Positions 1 through 9,917 of a stretch of DNA of 64,000 nt are shown here, piece after piece. Position numbers and translations under genes: made by a program. This stretch comes from Drosophila miranda (lineage: Eukaryota > Arthropoda > Insecta > Diptera > Drosophilidae), in NCBI RefSeq assembly GCF_003369915.1, contig NC_046673.1, forward strand, positions 17,158,001 to 17,222,000. The letters run 5' to 3'. Each line of letters starts with the position of its first letter. Within the stretch, counting starts at the first letter, position 1. The notes under the pieces were generated by a model. The model was given only the letters and a program-made list of their open reading frames with translations, was not told where the DNA came from and searched no databases.

Positions 1-1
1 G

Positions 2-169
2 CTGCAAATCGATAGACACTGGGCGCGCAAATTGGATCATTTGAAGTGGGCAAGGCGCGAAGCGCACAGCTACAACATAATGCCCAAAATCAGTACTCAC
101 TTGCAGAGTCGAGCTGCGCTGATGAGTTGCGGTCCACAGGCAGTACCAGAATCGGGCGTAAACCTGTGA
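2..169 (+). CDS. 3' end of an unidentified gene (partial)
   Basis: An open frame runs from the left edge to a TGA at 167-169, giving a 55-residue C-terminus that starts LQIDRHWARKLDHLKW and ends PQAVPESGVNL. Its mix of charged and aromatic residues looks coding, and the sequence becomes AT-rich directly after the stop. The 5' part lies outside the window, so neither family nor start can be given. It converges on parvin. It could be a chance open frame, because 55 codons is short. Confidence 0.4.
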   Translation: MQIDRHWARKLDHLKWARREAHSYNIMPKISTHLQSRAALMSCGPQAVPESGVNL

Positions 170-535
170 TATTTCGATAACTGCAAATTTCCAACATAGA
201 CAATAATATAATTTTAGAAATGTGTCTACCAGAGCCGTGTGACATAAATTGAAAAAACTTGTGTGTGTTATTAATCAAAAGGCACACTTTCAGTTTATTA
301 TTATTAATACGATACAATTTAAAAATTCATTTAGTAACAACTACGGCATTGTAAAGACAAGTTAACAACAACTGGCCGGGGAGGGGAAGAGCGGTTGGGT
401 GGTTAGCTCTGAGCAGCTGACAATGGTTAGACAATACACATAAATAATTACTCGTGTAAACATTTAAAAAAAAATTATAATAAAATGTATGTAAATGTAG
501 AGTAAAAGTGGTGGTGTGGGGTAAATGACTTAGGC
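170..535. other. Convergent 3' UTR region
   Basis: AT-rich DNA between the plus-strand stop at 169 and the minus-strand parvin stop at 536. A TTTATT at 294-299 is AATAAA on the minus strand and is a candidate parvin poly(A) signal. I see no gene here. Confidence 0.5.
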
Positions 536-2163
536 TTAGGCGAAGTCCCTGAACATGGTGAACAGACTGTAGAGGACGCGCAATGTGGACTTTAGGTCCA
601 TGTTGACAATGTCCTCTGGACGGGCCTTCGGCTTGGGCAGGCCCACGTCCTGCATCAGGTCAAAGGCGAACGCTACATTGTTGACCATTTGGTCTGGATC
701 CTGGGGCGTTAAATGGAACTCGTGCAGCGGCACAAAAAATCCACCCAGCAGGCCCATCAGCAGGCAGAGATAGACGCCATCACGAAAGTCCGTGTTCAAG
801 TCGGTTATCTCAAAGTTAAGCTTCGCCAGGTGCTTGTTGACGAACGTAATCAGGGACTTCTTCACCACCGCCAGCTTGTCCGGCGCACAGTCGATCAGGG
901 TGTCGAAGGCATCCTTCTCACACCGCATGCCCAGATCATCGTACTCGGATGTGATTTGCTCCTGGAATTTCTGAGCATTCAGCACGCCCGCATTCTTCTC
1001 AGCAATCACCACGGTAACAAACACGTTCTCCGGCAGGCGTACTGGCGCTCGGAAGTGACGCACTAGGGCGACCAACAAATGTAGAATGGCCACAATGTTT
1101 TTCGAGTGCACGCTGGCCACTGACCATTTGGGTATTTTCTGATGAAAGCCGAGTGTCTGTGGAAGGGAGAGCAATTAATGACCTCTTTAAACTGCTGCAG
1201 GATGCAGAATGGAAAGCTACACACATGGTTAACGGCCTTCAGGACTATGTTGAGCTTCTCGTGCTGGCCCTGCTCTGACTGTGTGACTTCGGGTACGTCC
1301 AGCTTCTTGCCCGTCAGCTTTTCCCAGAGTTTGTGCAGCACCTGGCCATCGTACATGTCCTCTTCCAGCTGCTGGACTATTATGCGCTGCTCGGCCAGCT
1401 CATCGTTAATCCAGTCCACCAGAATTCTCTGCAGTTTCACCACCTCTGGATCGTTGATCGACTGGGGATCGATGACAGCGCGCTGCTCGTGCTCGCCTGC
1501 AGGGGCAAGGATCCAATAGAACAATTAGGACGGACTCGTATAGGACCTCTATTTAGCAGATTTACTTACGCAGAGCATAGTCCTCGGGTGGTATGTCATA
1601 TTGGTTGGGCGATCCCGGCGAGTCGATCGCGTATTTGCCCTCCTCTTGGATTTTCTTCACTACGTGGGCGAGAAGAGAATTAGGGGAACTATTAGGAAGG
1701 CAGGCAATGAATGATGACGACACAATGACCACCCTTTGATGAAGCAGTATGTGCCCCCCAATCTCAGACACACACACACAAGCACATAGAGATCACAATT
1801 TGTTTGTATGCGTCACAAATGACGCAATGTTCTCAATCGCTGGGACCCAGCACAGGCACAGTCACAGTCACAGGCACATCTGGTCCTATAAACGCTCCCT
1901 AGATGTTATGGAGGGCGTTTTCCGGGTACTTTTTGACTGCACTCTGTTAATTTGATGCGTAACAGAACATTTGATTGGGTCTACACAATCTTAGATGCTT
2001 TATGAAATATTTTAAGGTGTTCTTAGTAAAGTATTCTCTCACCTTCACGGGTGCCGCGTTTGCGTCCCAATGTGCTAAATTTGTCCCAGAAGCTGTCTTC
2101 CTTTTCGCCCTTTTTGATTGCCGTCGGCGTGTGCGGGGATTTTGGACGACTGAGAGTAGACAT
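536..2163 (-). CDS. parvin: Parvin (actopaxin), focal-adhesion adaptor with two CH domains
   Basis: Four coding exons on the minus strand: 2043..2163, 1570..1659, 1225..1496 and 536..1156. All junctions are GT/AG and phases match, giving 367 aa, the usual parvin length. The N-terminus (MSTLSRPKSPHTP) is short and basic. Residues from about 80 to 190 form CH1 (VDWINDELAEQRI, DMYDGQVLHKLWEKLTG) and about 260 to 365 form CH2 (KKSLITFVNKHL, ARPEDIVNMDLKSTLRVLY). Parvins link integrin-linked kinase to actin in the ILK-PINCH-parvin complex at muscle attachment sites. The exon 3 donor (CAT/GTGTGT) is less typical but gives the joint seen in vertebrate parvins. The 5' end lies about 230 bp from the 3' end of the TMEM203-like gene. 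Confidence 0.93.
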
Positions 2164-2396
2164 GGCGACAAACTAAACAAAACAAAAAACAAACGACTTC
2201 TAGGCAAGGCACTTTTATGTTATTGTTTCCAATAATTTCTCTCTGGGTTGCCACCTTTCCAGACACTTTCCAATGTCGCTGCCCAACACTGACGATAGTG
2301 CATAAATTGCATAAAGTGCATAAATTCTTTTGAATTTTATATTTTTACAGTGGTTACTTAGAACCTACTCTAAGTCTATGGGTCGAAAGATATATT

Positions 2397-2834
2397 TTAT
2401 ATAGAATTGGGCAGCTGACAGGCCCGGACCGCCACCAACTGCAGCAAGACGAATATCGGCGAGAAGACTTCGCTGTATTCCAGCGCCGTATTCCTGCCCG
2501 ACAGCTTGAGACACAACAGATACTTGAAGATGGCAATCAGCACTAGGAAGTAAGTGCTCCACATGAAGCGATGCAGCGCCTTGCGCTTGTTGTCAGAGTC
2601 CAGATACATGCGGATGCCCACAATGACGCAGAAGTACGCATTGCAGATGTCGATAAAGAACAAAGGACTGAAGACGGTGAACCAGTCTTTCATCAGCTCT
2701 GGGAATACCTCATTCAAGGTGCCGGATATCTTAAAGGCTAACGTTATGGTAAACACCAGCAGGCCGCACAGGTTGACCAGGATCTCGAACTCAGTCAGGC
2801 CTAGCCAGCGTACTAGCTCCGATAGTTTGAACAT
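2397..2834 (-). CDS. TMEM203 homologue, four-pass ER membrane protein
   Basis: Single-exon 145-aa protein. It begins MFKLSELVRWLGLTEFEI, matching the vertebrate TMEM203 N-terminus in spacing and key residues (ELV-WLG---FEI), and ends with the family tail SPIFVLLQL-RAC. Four hydrophobic segments are visible at about residues 20-36, 48-70, 90-110 and 120-138. In mammals TMEM203 is an ER/lysosome protein linked to calcium handling and STING; its role in flies is not evident from sequence. The ATG follows the Rpp20 stop after only two bases, so it is probably the second cistron of a shared mRNA. The family call rests on my recall of the human sequence. Confidence 0.8.
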   Translation of the reverse strand: MFKLSELVRWLGLTEFEILVNLCGLLVFTITLAFKISGTLNEVFPELMKDWFTVFSPLFFIDICNAYFCVIVGIRMYLDSDNKRKALHRFMWSTYFLVLIAIFKYLLCLKLSGRNTALEYSEVFSPIFVLLQLVAVRACQLPNSI

Positions 2835-2836
2835 CC

Positions 2837-3478
2837 TTACTTTTGCGACCTGGTCGTCTGCTTCTTGGCCTTAGCCTTCTGTGGTTGCTGCTGCTGGTGG
2901 GGCTTTGGCGGCTCGCGTTGGCTGACCTTTGGTAGAGCAGGCTGAGCCGGAAGCTGGGGCACATCAATATTAAATAGGTTGTTGCTGAAGATCTTGATGT
3001 GCAGTGCAGAGTTGTTCCGCTGCCGAAAAGTTATATCGTCCTCATCACAGAGCGGATGCAGTTCGTCCACCAACTGTATGGTGGAGGTGTTGATGGTGTA
3101 GCCCAAGGCACCCTCCGAGTTCTTGATAAGACGCAGGGCTAAGTTAAGGCCGCGAGTGATCGAGTATCCCATGCAATGCAAGAATATCTCCTTAACGCCC
3201 GAATTGAGCAGTTCCTGGCATCGCCTCTGCTGTGCCTGCAACCGTGTGAATTTAATAACTACTATTGACTGCCTATTATTTGTTAAACGCAATTCAATAC
3301 ACACCTTGAAGTCTGTTTTGCTGGTAATGTAGATGTTGCAGCGGTCGTTGTCAGCACGAGGCGGTAGCTTGCGAACCACTCTGTGATTGGCACTGTCGCT
3401 CTGGTTTCGCCTTGAGTGGCTGTTTCTATTGTTGGTTCTTGGCTTGGCCCCGAGCTCAGGCGCATTACTTTCCATCAT
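2837..3478 (-). CDS. Rpp20: RNase P/MRP protein subunit p20 (Rpp20/POP7)
   Basis: Two exons, 3305..3478 and 2837..3235, encode 190 aa. The Alba-fold core matches human POP7: IYITSKTDFK then AQQRRCQELLNSGVKEI, HCMGYSITRGLNLALRL, NTSTIQLVDELHP and FRQRNNSALHIKIF. POP7 pairs with Rpp25 and binds the P3 domain of RNase P and MRP RNA in tRNA and rRNA processing. The C-terminal 45 residues are low-complexity (KPHQQQQPQ, KAKAKKQ) and basic. The intron at 3236..3304 is 69 nt, a multiple of three without a stop; removing it restores the continuous Alba core, so it is real. The stop (TAA) is followed by GG and then the TMEM203 ATG. Confidence 0.9.
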   Translation of the reverse strand: MMESNAPELGAKPRTNNRNSHSRRNQSDSANHRVVRKLPPRADNDRCNIYITSKTDFKVCIELRLTNNRQSIVVIKFTRLQAQQRRCQELLNSGVKEIFLHCMGYSITRGLNLALRLIKNSEGALGYTINTSTIQLVDELHPLCDEDDITFRQRNNSALHIKIFSNNLFNIDVPQLPAQPALPKVSQREPPKPHQQQQPQKAKAKKQTTRSQK

Positions 3479-3710
3479 CAGAGTAGCTTAACAATATCCC
3501 ATTACATTTACTGTGTGGTGTGTTTTTACTTGGGTACGTAGACTCCAGACAGTCGAGTAGACACACTTTTTCCAAGATCTGGCAACCCGGCCCTAGTTGT
3601 CACTTTGACAGTTGTCGATTTTTCTACTGCCGTCGTTTTGCATCTCTATTCTATCGTCAGGGGTTCGTCGCCAGTTGAAAATTTTTCGTCTAACATTCGG
3701 AGCAACAAAG
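3479..3710. promoter_or_regulatory. Divergent promoter region, Rpp20/TMEM203 and TRIR-like gene
   Basis: About 230 bp separate the Rpp20 ATG (minus) from a probable non-coding first exon of the TRIR-like gene (plus), which ends at a good donor, CAAAG/GTATGT, at 3710/3711. No TATA box is obvious, as is usual for housekeeping genes. The transcription start sites cannot be placed from sequence. Confidence 0.5.
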
Positions 3711-4926
3711 GTATGTTTTTCGACCCAGAAACGCAATACTAATTGCGTTTGCAAGCAAATTGTAAGCCTCGGTATTGATCCAACCGCATTGAAAGCAACC
3801 CAAAATACCCACGAGCAATCTTGTGGCGAACCGAACTCATACTGAACCGCACACATACACACACGAACTTACGCATTAACATCTCTCCGTTGTTGAGGCT
3901 TTGGCAGCAGGAAAAAAGTGCAAATTACATAACTCGTTTATTTGTATATACAAAAAGTAGTTTGAGGTACAAAATTCTACATCATCTGCATAAGTAAGTT
4001 ACTAAGTAAGCGAGCCATCTATGTTTTACATTGAGTTACATAAGTCTTAAGAGTGGCGACCGAATGAAAAAAAAGAAAAGAATCGAATCGAATCTAATCG
4101 ATTCGAAAATACCACCCAATCGCAAGTCGATGTGCCCCCCGAAAGCCTAAGTATATTCCTAACCACAAAATGTAGAAAAAAAGACAAACCTCCTTGCACA
4201 ACGTTTTGGTTCAAGTAACGTTTTGTATTCATGCGTTCAAGTCATTTTTCCATGCAGGCCGAATATCCGATACGATTTCAGAGTATCACAATCCATGAGT
4301 TCAGAGTAAAACAAGCACAAATACACACAAGCAAGGCAGCCAGCCAGCAGCAAGCAGGCAGGCAAACCATCAAACGACTCAGAACTACGGATATTACAGC
4401 CTGGATAATAGTACAGCTGACAGGAGCGAAAGCGGAGTGACATCGCTCCAGCGGAGACGTCATCTGATCTGAACTGGTCCGGTCCGGCAATCATCTCCTA
4501 GTGGACAAACGCAAACAAGTAAATTTTACCATTTCTCATTTTAATCAAGTCAATCAAAAAGAAAAAGAAAAATAACAAGAAATCAACAATCGAAGACTCG
4601 CTCTCGAGTCTGCTAAATCCAAGTATCCAAATTGCATAAGAATCCCCATATGCGGGTATATCTTGTGAGGTGGTCACCAGTCAGTATATTCTTGTTGCCT
4701 CACCTGGCGGGGGGCTGGCAGCTTCAGCTCCAGCTCCAGCCAGGTCGGAGGAAACCAGAAACTGCTTGCCGACCCACAATGAACGATTAGCTCGATTTTG
4801 AACAACAACTTACAGATATACAGAAAAGAAAACAGTTACAAATACAGATATTGTGTATGCATAGGTATTCCGTAAAAGCGAAAACTGCAACTGCTTGATT
4901 TAACGCGGCACAGTTTCGAATTGCAG
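3711..4926 (+). other. 5' UTR intron of the TRIR-like gene
   Basis: Predicted intron between the donor at 3711 (GTATGT) and the acceptor ending at 4926 (TTGCAG), 11 bases before the ATG. The DNA is AT-rich with scattered CAGC-rich stretches near 4330-4370 and 4715-4745. I find no convincing coding region on either strand. Confidence 0.5.
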
Positions 4927-4937
4927 ATAAACCCGAC

Positions 4938-6047
4938 ATGTCGGCGGCTCGCTTACCCTACTATCAGCAGGATCATCCGTTGGACCAGCAGCGGCGCGGT
5001 GGACGCGGCCAGCGGGGCTATTCCGACCGCAACGCCTCCGGCTCTCATAGACGGGAGCGTAGCCGCTCCATAGAACGGCGTCGTTACAGTCGCAGCCGCT
5101 CTCGCTCCCGCAGTCGTTCCGTAGAGCGTTCGGGCCAACGGCGACGACGTGACGAGCGGAACGACGAGCGGCGTCAACAGCAGCCAACGCGCTACCACCG
5201 CGAAAGGGACTCCAGGGAGCGTTCACGGGAGCGAGACCGTGACCGTGACCGTGACCGCGACCGCGATCGCGATTACTCCAGACGCTCCGGCCATTATCGT
5301 CGTTCAGACTCGCCTGTATCCGGCGGCGGAGGCGGTGGCGGCTGCCCCAGCTCCAGTTCCAGTCAGCGACGCTATCGCCAATCATCTGGAGGCGGATCGG
5401 ATCCGAATGCCGCACAGAATCCACACAATGAGGCCCAGCCAGCAAACAGATCCAATGCCATGTCCGCCGTGGGCGCCTATTACAACCTTGACACGGAGGA
5501 GCCATTCGACAAGGAGCGCATTCATCGCGAAATGGAGGAGAAACTGCGTGAAGCCCTCGCCAGAGAGGGAAAAGTTTATCCGCCACGTAAGCCTGAGCCG
5601 CCGTCGCATCCTGTCTTTGCCAATGATGGCTCGTTCTTGGAGCTGTTCAAGAAAATGCAGCAGGAGAAAAGTCAGCAGCTGCAGCTAGGCCAGGACTATC
5701 AATTGGAGAATAGTGCGCTCGCATCTGGCAGCACGGACCTACAAACACCGACAGAGGCTCATCCAGGCATACCTTGCCTGCCCGCCATTGCAGTGGGAGC
5801 TGCAAACAGTGCGACAGCACCCTATATTGCTGCTGCGGCAGCCGGAAAATCTGCTCCTCCGCCACCCATGGTGGGACGTCGGCGCGGCGGCAAGGTTCTG
5901 AAAACCGGGATGGTTGCCAAATTGAAGACACAAAATGAGCAGGATGTGGATCCGAAGGACTTCTGGTCGCTATATTTAGCCGAGGTCAACAAATATAAGA
6001 GCAATGCATGCGATACCGACAATGGCAAGCGCCCATTGGTCAAGTAG
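4938..6047 (+). CDS. TRIR (C19orf43)-like protein with an N-terminal RS/RD domain
   Basis: Intronless 369-aa coding region. Residues about 35-115 are arginine/serine-rich with an alternating RD run (5230-5275), as in splicing regulators. Residues about 180-240 hold a charged helix (PFDKERIHREMEEKLREAL) followed by FANDGSFLELFKKMQ. The C-terminus has GRRRGGKVLKTGMVAK, FWSLYLAEVNKYK and a terminal RPLVK, matching vertebrate TRIR, an RNase reported to trim telomerase RNA. The human protein is about half this length and, as I recall it, lacks the RS region. Flies have no telomerase RNA, so the role is more likely general RNA processing. The ATG at 4938 lies just after a predicted splice acceptor. 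Confidence 0.78.
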   Translation: MSAARLPYYQQDHPLDQQRRGGRGQRGYSDRNASGSHRRERSRSIERRRYSRSRSRSRSRSVERSGQRRRRDERNDERRQQQPTRYHRERDSRERSRERDRDRDRDRDRDRDYSRRSGHYRRSDSPVSGGGGGGGCPSSSSSQRRYRQSSGGGSDPNAAQNPHNEAQPANRSNAMSAVGAYYNLDTEEPFDKERIHREMEEKLREALAREGKVYPPRKPEPPSHPVFANDGSFLELFKKMQQEKSQQLQLGQDYQLENSALASGSTDLQTPTEAHPGIPCLPAIAVGAANSATAPYIAAAAAGKSAPPPPMVGRRRGGKVLKTGMVAKLKTQNEQDVDPKDFWSLYLAEVNKYKSNACDTDNGKRPLVK

Positions 6048-6942
6048 GGCATGGAAAAATGAACTTGAACGCATAAGAGGCTCCCTATGGAGACTACCTT
6101 CAGGAGCGATCCTCCCGTTTGGTTTGCTTTATGCCCCGCCACACACCAGTCACCAGACACACTCGACACAGTCCGATCTGGGCATCACGCGCCCTCAAGC
6201 TCACATTAAAATTACATATGTACATTATGCAAATGATGGTAGATCCGATCCGCAGAGAATTGTAGTTTTCTGAACAAGAAATTTTTGTGAATTGTAAATT
6301 ACGAGAAATTGTTGGCTTTTTTTTTTTATATAAATTATAGTGCATATGCATTGTATGTAACTTTTTCACACGTCTAGGGACGAAGCCGTAGCCGCTGCCT
6401 CATTATAAGAATACTAATGAATGATTAATCGTAGAATAGCTCCTAAGGCCGTAGCATAGTGGACTTATACGTATTGTATATGTATCTCTTTCTATATTAT
6501 ATACATGCAAACATATACATATATATATATATATATTCGTACATATATTAGCATATTATTAGTGCATAGTATAGCGCACATTCAGCATCGACAAAAACAT
6601 GAGGAACTAACCTATATGATTCTTTATAATCTATCTCTTTCTCTCCGTCTCCGTTCATGCACCAAAAACTCGACTCTGAATCGAACCCTGATCCTTATTT
6701 CATTATCCACTATTCACTATTCATTATCCATTGTATCATTATATTTTATGTTATTATAACGATCCACATCTCAACCGACTATCAACCGCTATATGTTATC
6801 TATCTCTCTATATCTTTCCCTCTCTATGTCCCCGTTTACCTTGGTTTACAATTTGCTTGGTTTTTTTTTTGCTTTCTGTTCTGTGGTTTTTTTTTCCTTT
6901 TTTATTTTTTTTTTCTCAACTAAAGTCTATATGCAATTTTTC
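6048..6942 (+). other. TRIR-like 3' UTR and COX6B upstream region
   Basis: AT-rich spacer with a TA repeat at about 6517-6536 and pyrimidine-rich tracts at 6860-6915 just before COX6B. The pyrimidine tract may serve a splice acceptor for a non-coding COX6B leader, but no strong AG is clear. No gene is seen. Confidence 0.45.
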
Positions 6943-7221
6943 ATGTCTAAAAACAAAAATAGCGACAAGTCACAAGACAGCAGCAACATGTCGTCCTATA
7001 AGCTGGAGACCGCCCCGTTTGATCCACGTTTCCCCAACCAGAACGTGACACGTTACTGCTACCAGTCGTACATCGACTTCCATCGTTGCCAGAAGAAGCG
7101 CGGCGAGGACTTTGCACCCTGCAACTATTTCCAGAAGGTCTACAAGACGATGTGCCCCAATGCCTGGGTGGAGAAGTGGGACGATCAGCGCGAGAGCGGC
7201 ACATTCCCTGGCCGCATCTAA
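6943..7221 (+). CDS. COX6B: Cytochrome c oxidase subunit 6B (COX6B)
   Basis: Encodes 92 aa from the ATG at 6943, or 77 aa from the second ATG at 6988, which starts MSSYKLETAPFDPRFPNQN, the conserved COX6B start. Both ATGs are in frame, so the first may give a longer isoform. The twin cysteine motif is CX9C (C-YQSYIDFHR-C) then CX10C (C-NYFQKVYKTM-C), as in COX6B, a complex IV subunit of the intermembrane space imported through Mia40. The protein ends RESGTFPGRI, the family C-terminus. Single exon for the coding part. Confidence 0.95.
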   Translation: MSKNKNSDKSQDSSNMSSYKLETAPFDPRFPNQNVTRYCYQSYIDFHRCQKKRGEDFAPCNYFQKVYKTMCPNAWVEKWDDQRESGTFPGRI

Positions 7222-7370
7222 GCCGCGGTCCTCGCCCCACAATCCCAGAAAGCAGAAGCAGAGGATAAACACCAACCAACCCTACACGCAAAACAGACAC
7301 AGAACAGTGCACACGACACGAACAAACAACCCAACCAGAGCAGAGGGTCGCCTCCAACATCCCAGGACAT

Positions 7371-7620
7371 AGCAATTGCAAAAATAATGTCACACCAAAC
7401 TGTTTATGATTTTATTTCCCGGCGGTGAAAAGCATTGACAAAATACAAATACACAATTGTTCAATTCTGTGAATACCGATTCGATTGTTTATTGTTTTCT
7501 TTTTCGCTGTTGTTGAGCGCACACCCACAGACCTACAGAGCGCTACAGACGTGGGCAACGCAATTGTTAACACTGTTAATGTGTAATTAACCAATAAAAA
7601 AAACATTCGAAACGATGGAT
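7371..7620 (+). terminator. COX6B 3' UTR with poly(A) signal
   Basis: The UTR ends with AATAAA at 7593-7598. Its segments AGCAATTGCA, TGTTCAATTCT and CCAATAAAAAAAACATT recur in the same order about 2.2 kb downstream at 9597-9930, after the UQCR11-like gene. Confidence 0.6.
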
Positions 7621-9001
7621 TAAGCAAGTGGCGCAGCATTGTTAAATGATCTATCGTCTTGAGACCGTTGTGTGTTTCTAGCAGAGCTAGCTAGATATAT
7701 GGTAAGTAGAACCCATGGACCCAGCGCCCCTATGGCAGGATCTTTAGAACAACGTGGTCAGATAGTAGACTACGTTGTAGATAATGGAGATTCGGATCTG
7801 TTTCCATTGCGACACCTAAAACGGCGAATTACTTTTTGTAAATCCCGCTGTAAAAATACTTATTATTATTAAAATATTTATTACTACGGATTGCTAGGGT
7901 AACCCGCAAGCCTCTAATGCACTTCTTGGCCTCTGTGCCTACAAATCACTGGTCGAACGATGTCTCACTTGACATCATAAGCCCTGAGATCTGTACAGAA
8001 CATATTCAAATTTAACTCGTTAGTTCAATGCACAATACTTACCACGTTTTTGAAGGCTCTCTCCTCCTCCTCCTCTCCAATTCGTCGATTGTCCTGAAGG
8101 GTTCATAAGGAATCGCTTCATTCAAGCGTAGAGCCCCCATTTCCGTTATTTTGTAAGGTACATTTTGGTATTCAATTGATTTAGAAGAATTATAAATAAT
8201 TATTAAATATTCATTTGGCCAATACTCTCAATGGAAATTAAATGGGTCTCGGAGGATTCGAGGGATTCCACTAACTACAAGCAAACACTTCGTAAAAGCG
8301 GCAGATTCTTTCTAGAGCATCCTTTATAGGAATTCCCATGGAGGCATCTCCAAAAGAGCAATATTAAGAGCGGCAAGAGTAGATAACCATTGGGAAACCT
8401 CTTCGTGTTCAGTCCCGTTGGCATTCCAGTCAAAGCCTCCGAGATTATTACATTATTAATGAAGTATGGTTATATGAAAATAAGATCGACCCTTTTTTAA
8501 AAATACCATTGAAAGCCAAGTGTGGCTTTTTACTAAAAATAGCAGGCCATGAGATCGCTTGACTTTTGTCTGTTTTCTAGACTCTGGATTTTATACCGAA
8601 AATATTCAGTAAACCACTGCCAGTAGTGGAGAAAACATTAACTTTTGTTCGGGAAATAATTTTGAATAAAAAAGAAACAAAATTAAAGTAAAAAAAAAAA
8701 ATATAAAAAAAAAATATAAATTGCGCGCAAACTAAAAAAAATTCTGAATTGAATTCTAATACAAATTAATCTACAATTAGTTAACTAATTTAATAATTGT
8801 TTGATTGAGTTAAATAACTAACTAAATTGTATTTCGTTTAGTTTAAGGGTCACATTTGTTGCTGCGGTTACATTTGATTAATCGATTCACATTGCACACA
8901 ATACACAATTCTAATGTTATTTGAGCCGTTTGTAAGTTAAACATCAACTGTTTTCATTGAACGTGCAGCCGGGCCCGCCATTAGCAAGAAAATATTCAAA
9001 A
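7621..9001. other. Intergenic DNA between COX6B and the UQCR11-like gene
   Basis: AT-rich, with poly(A)-type runs at 8690-8720. The short open frame at 7672-7872 has no recognisable family. I see no supported gene. Confidence 0.45.
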
Positions 9002-9293
9002 ATGAGCCTCAAAAATAAGATGTTTAATTTCTACTGCCGCCACAGGCCCTCAAAGAGCCACATGGCTATTGCCACCGCCTTGTAAGTGAAGAGTAGAACT
9101 CAAAGAAATACAAAGGATTGTATATATTTTGCAACATTTTTGAATATTTGCCTATAGTATTCCTTCGGCTGGATATTTCGGACTGGCTAGCCTGTTGGCT
9201 TTGGTTTACTACACCGATTGGAAGGCAATTGCCGGTTATATTCCACTCTACAACACGAAATTCCCTAAACCAGAGGGGAAAGATGCAAAGTAA
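9002..9293 (+). CDS. UQCR11-like small subunit of respiratory complex III
   Basis: Two short exons, 9002..9081 and 9158..9293, flank a 76-bp GT/AG intron and give 71 aa. The C-terminal two-thirds aligns without gaps to vertebrate UQCR11 (6.4-kDa subunit): IPSAGYFGLASLLALVYYTD then WKAIAGYIPLYNTKF, against the human pattern VPTA-x17-TDW-x6-VP-x4-KF. One transmembrane helix spans about residues 32-50. UQCR11 sits at the periphery of the bc1 complex near the Rieske protein. The N-terminus (MSLKNKMFNFYCRHRPSKS) is longer and basic. Whether this is the only copy or a lineage-specific paralogue cannot be told here. Confidence 0.72.
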
Positions 9294-9518
9294 AAAGGAA
9301 TATTCCACATTTACTTATACACAAAAAAGTAAGTGCAAAACACACCGTTTTCATAAGAAATATTTACATAAATTATTGCATTTCAGCTGTCATGGACGAC
9401 CGTTTTAGTTCGTGACTAGAAACAAATCACAATTGCTCAAGTTTGTTGCCAACTTCCAATCGAATTAACTTGAATACAGTTAGTGCCAGCACAAGAACCA
9501 GCCACAAAACACAAAGAC

Positions 9519-9898
9519 ACACACAAAACCGAAGAGCAAAATGTTTTGTTGCCATCTAAAACGCATCTCCAACGGCATCTCCTCCACAGCAAGGATCTAG
9601 CAATTGCAACGATAATTTCACACACCAAAATGTTTTTTGTATCATCGACACACACACAAGTTCACAAATGTTCAATTCTACTCAATACCTATTCAAATGT
9701 TTATTTTTACACACAAAACTGAAGAGCAAACAGTTTTGTTGCCATCTCCAAAGGCATCTCCAACGGCATAACCTCATCAGCAGGGATCTAGCAATTGCAA
9801 CGATAATTTCACACACTAAAATGTTTTATGACGCACACACACACACAAGTTCACAAATGTTCAATTCTACTCAATACCTATTCAAATGTTTACTTTTA
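9519..9898 (+). repeat. Two tandem 190-bp copies of COX6B-3'UTR-like sequence
   Basis: Copy 1 (9519-9708) and copy 2 (9709-9898) each start ACACACAAAAC, include CTAGCAATTGCAACGATAAT and end near CTATTCAAATGTTTA. Both resemble the COX6B 3' UTR. They lie about 225 bp downstream of the UQCR11-like stop and so probably form its 3' UTR. Confidence 0.7.
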
Positions 9899-9911
9899 CC
9901 TTAAATAAGCC

Positions 9912-9917
9912 AATAAA
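9912..9917 (+). terminator. Candidate poly(A) signal for the UQCR11-like gene
   Basis: AATAAA inside CCAATAAAAAAAACATT, the same context as the COX6B poly(A) signal at 7593-7598. Confidence 0.5.

Noticed and set aside
4900-5586. 228-codon minus-strand frame opposite the RS domain
   Set aside because: Arises from the repetitive Arg/Ser codons of the TRIR-like gene.
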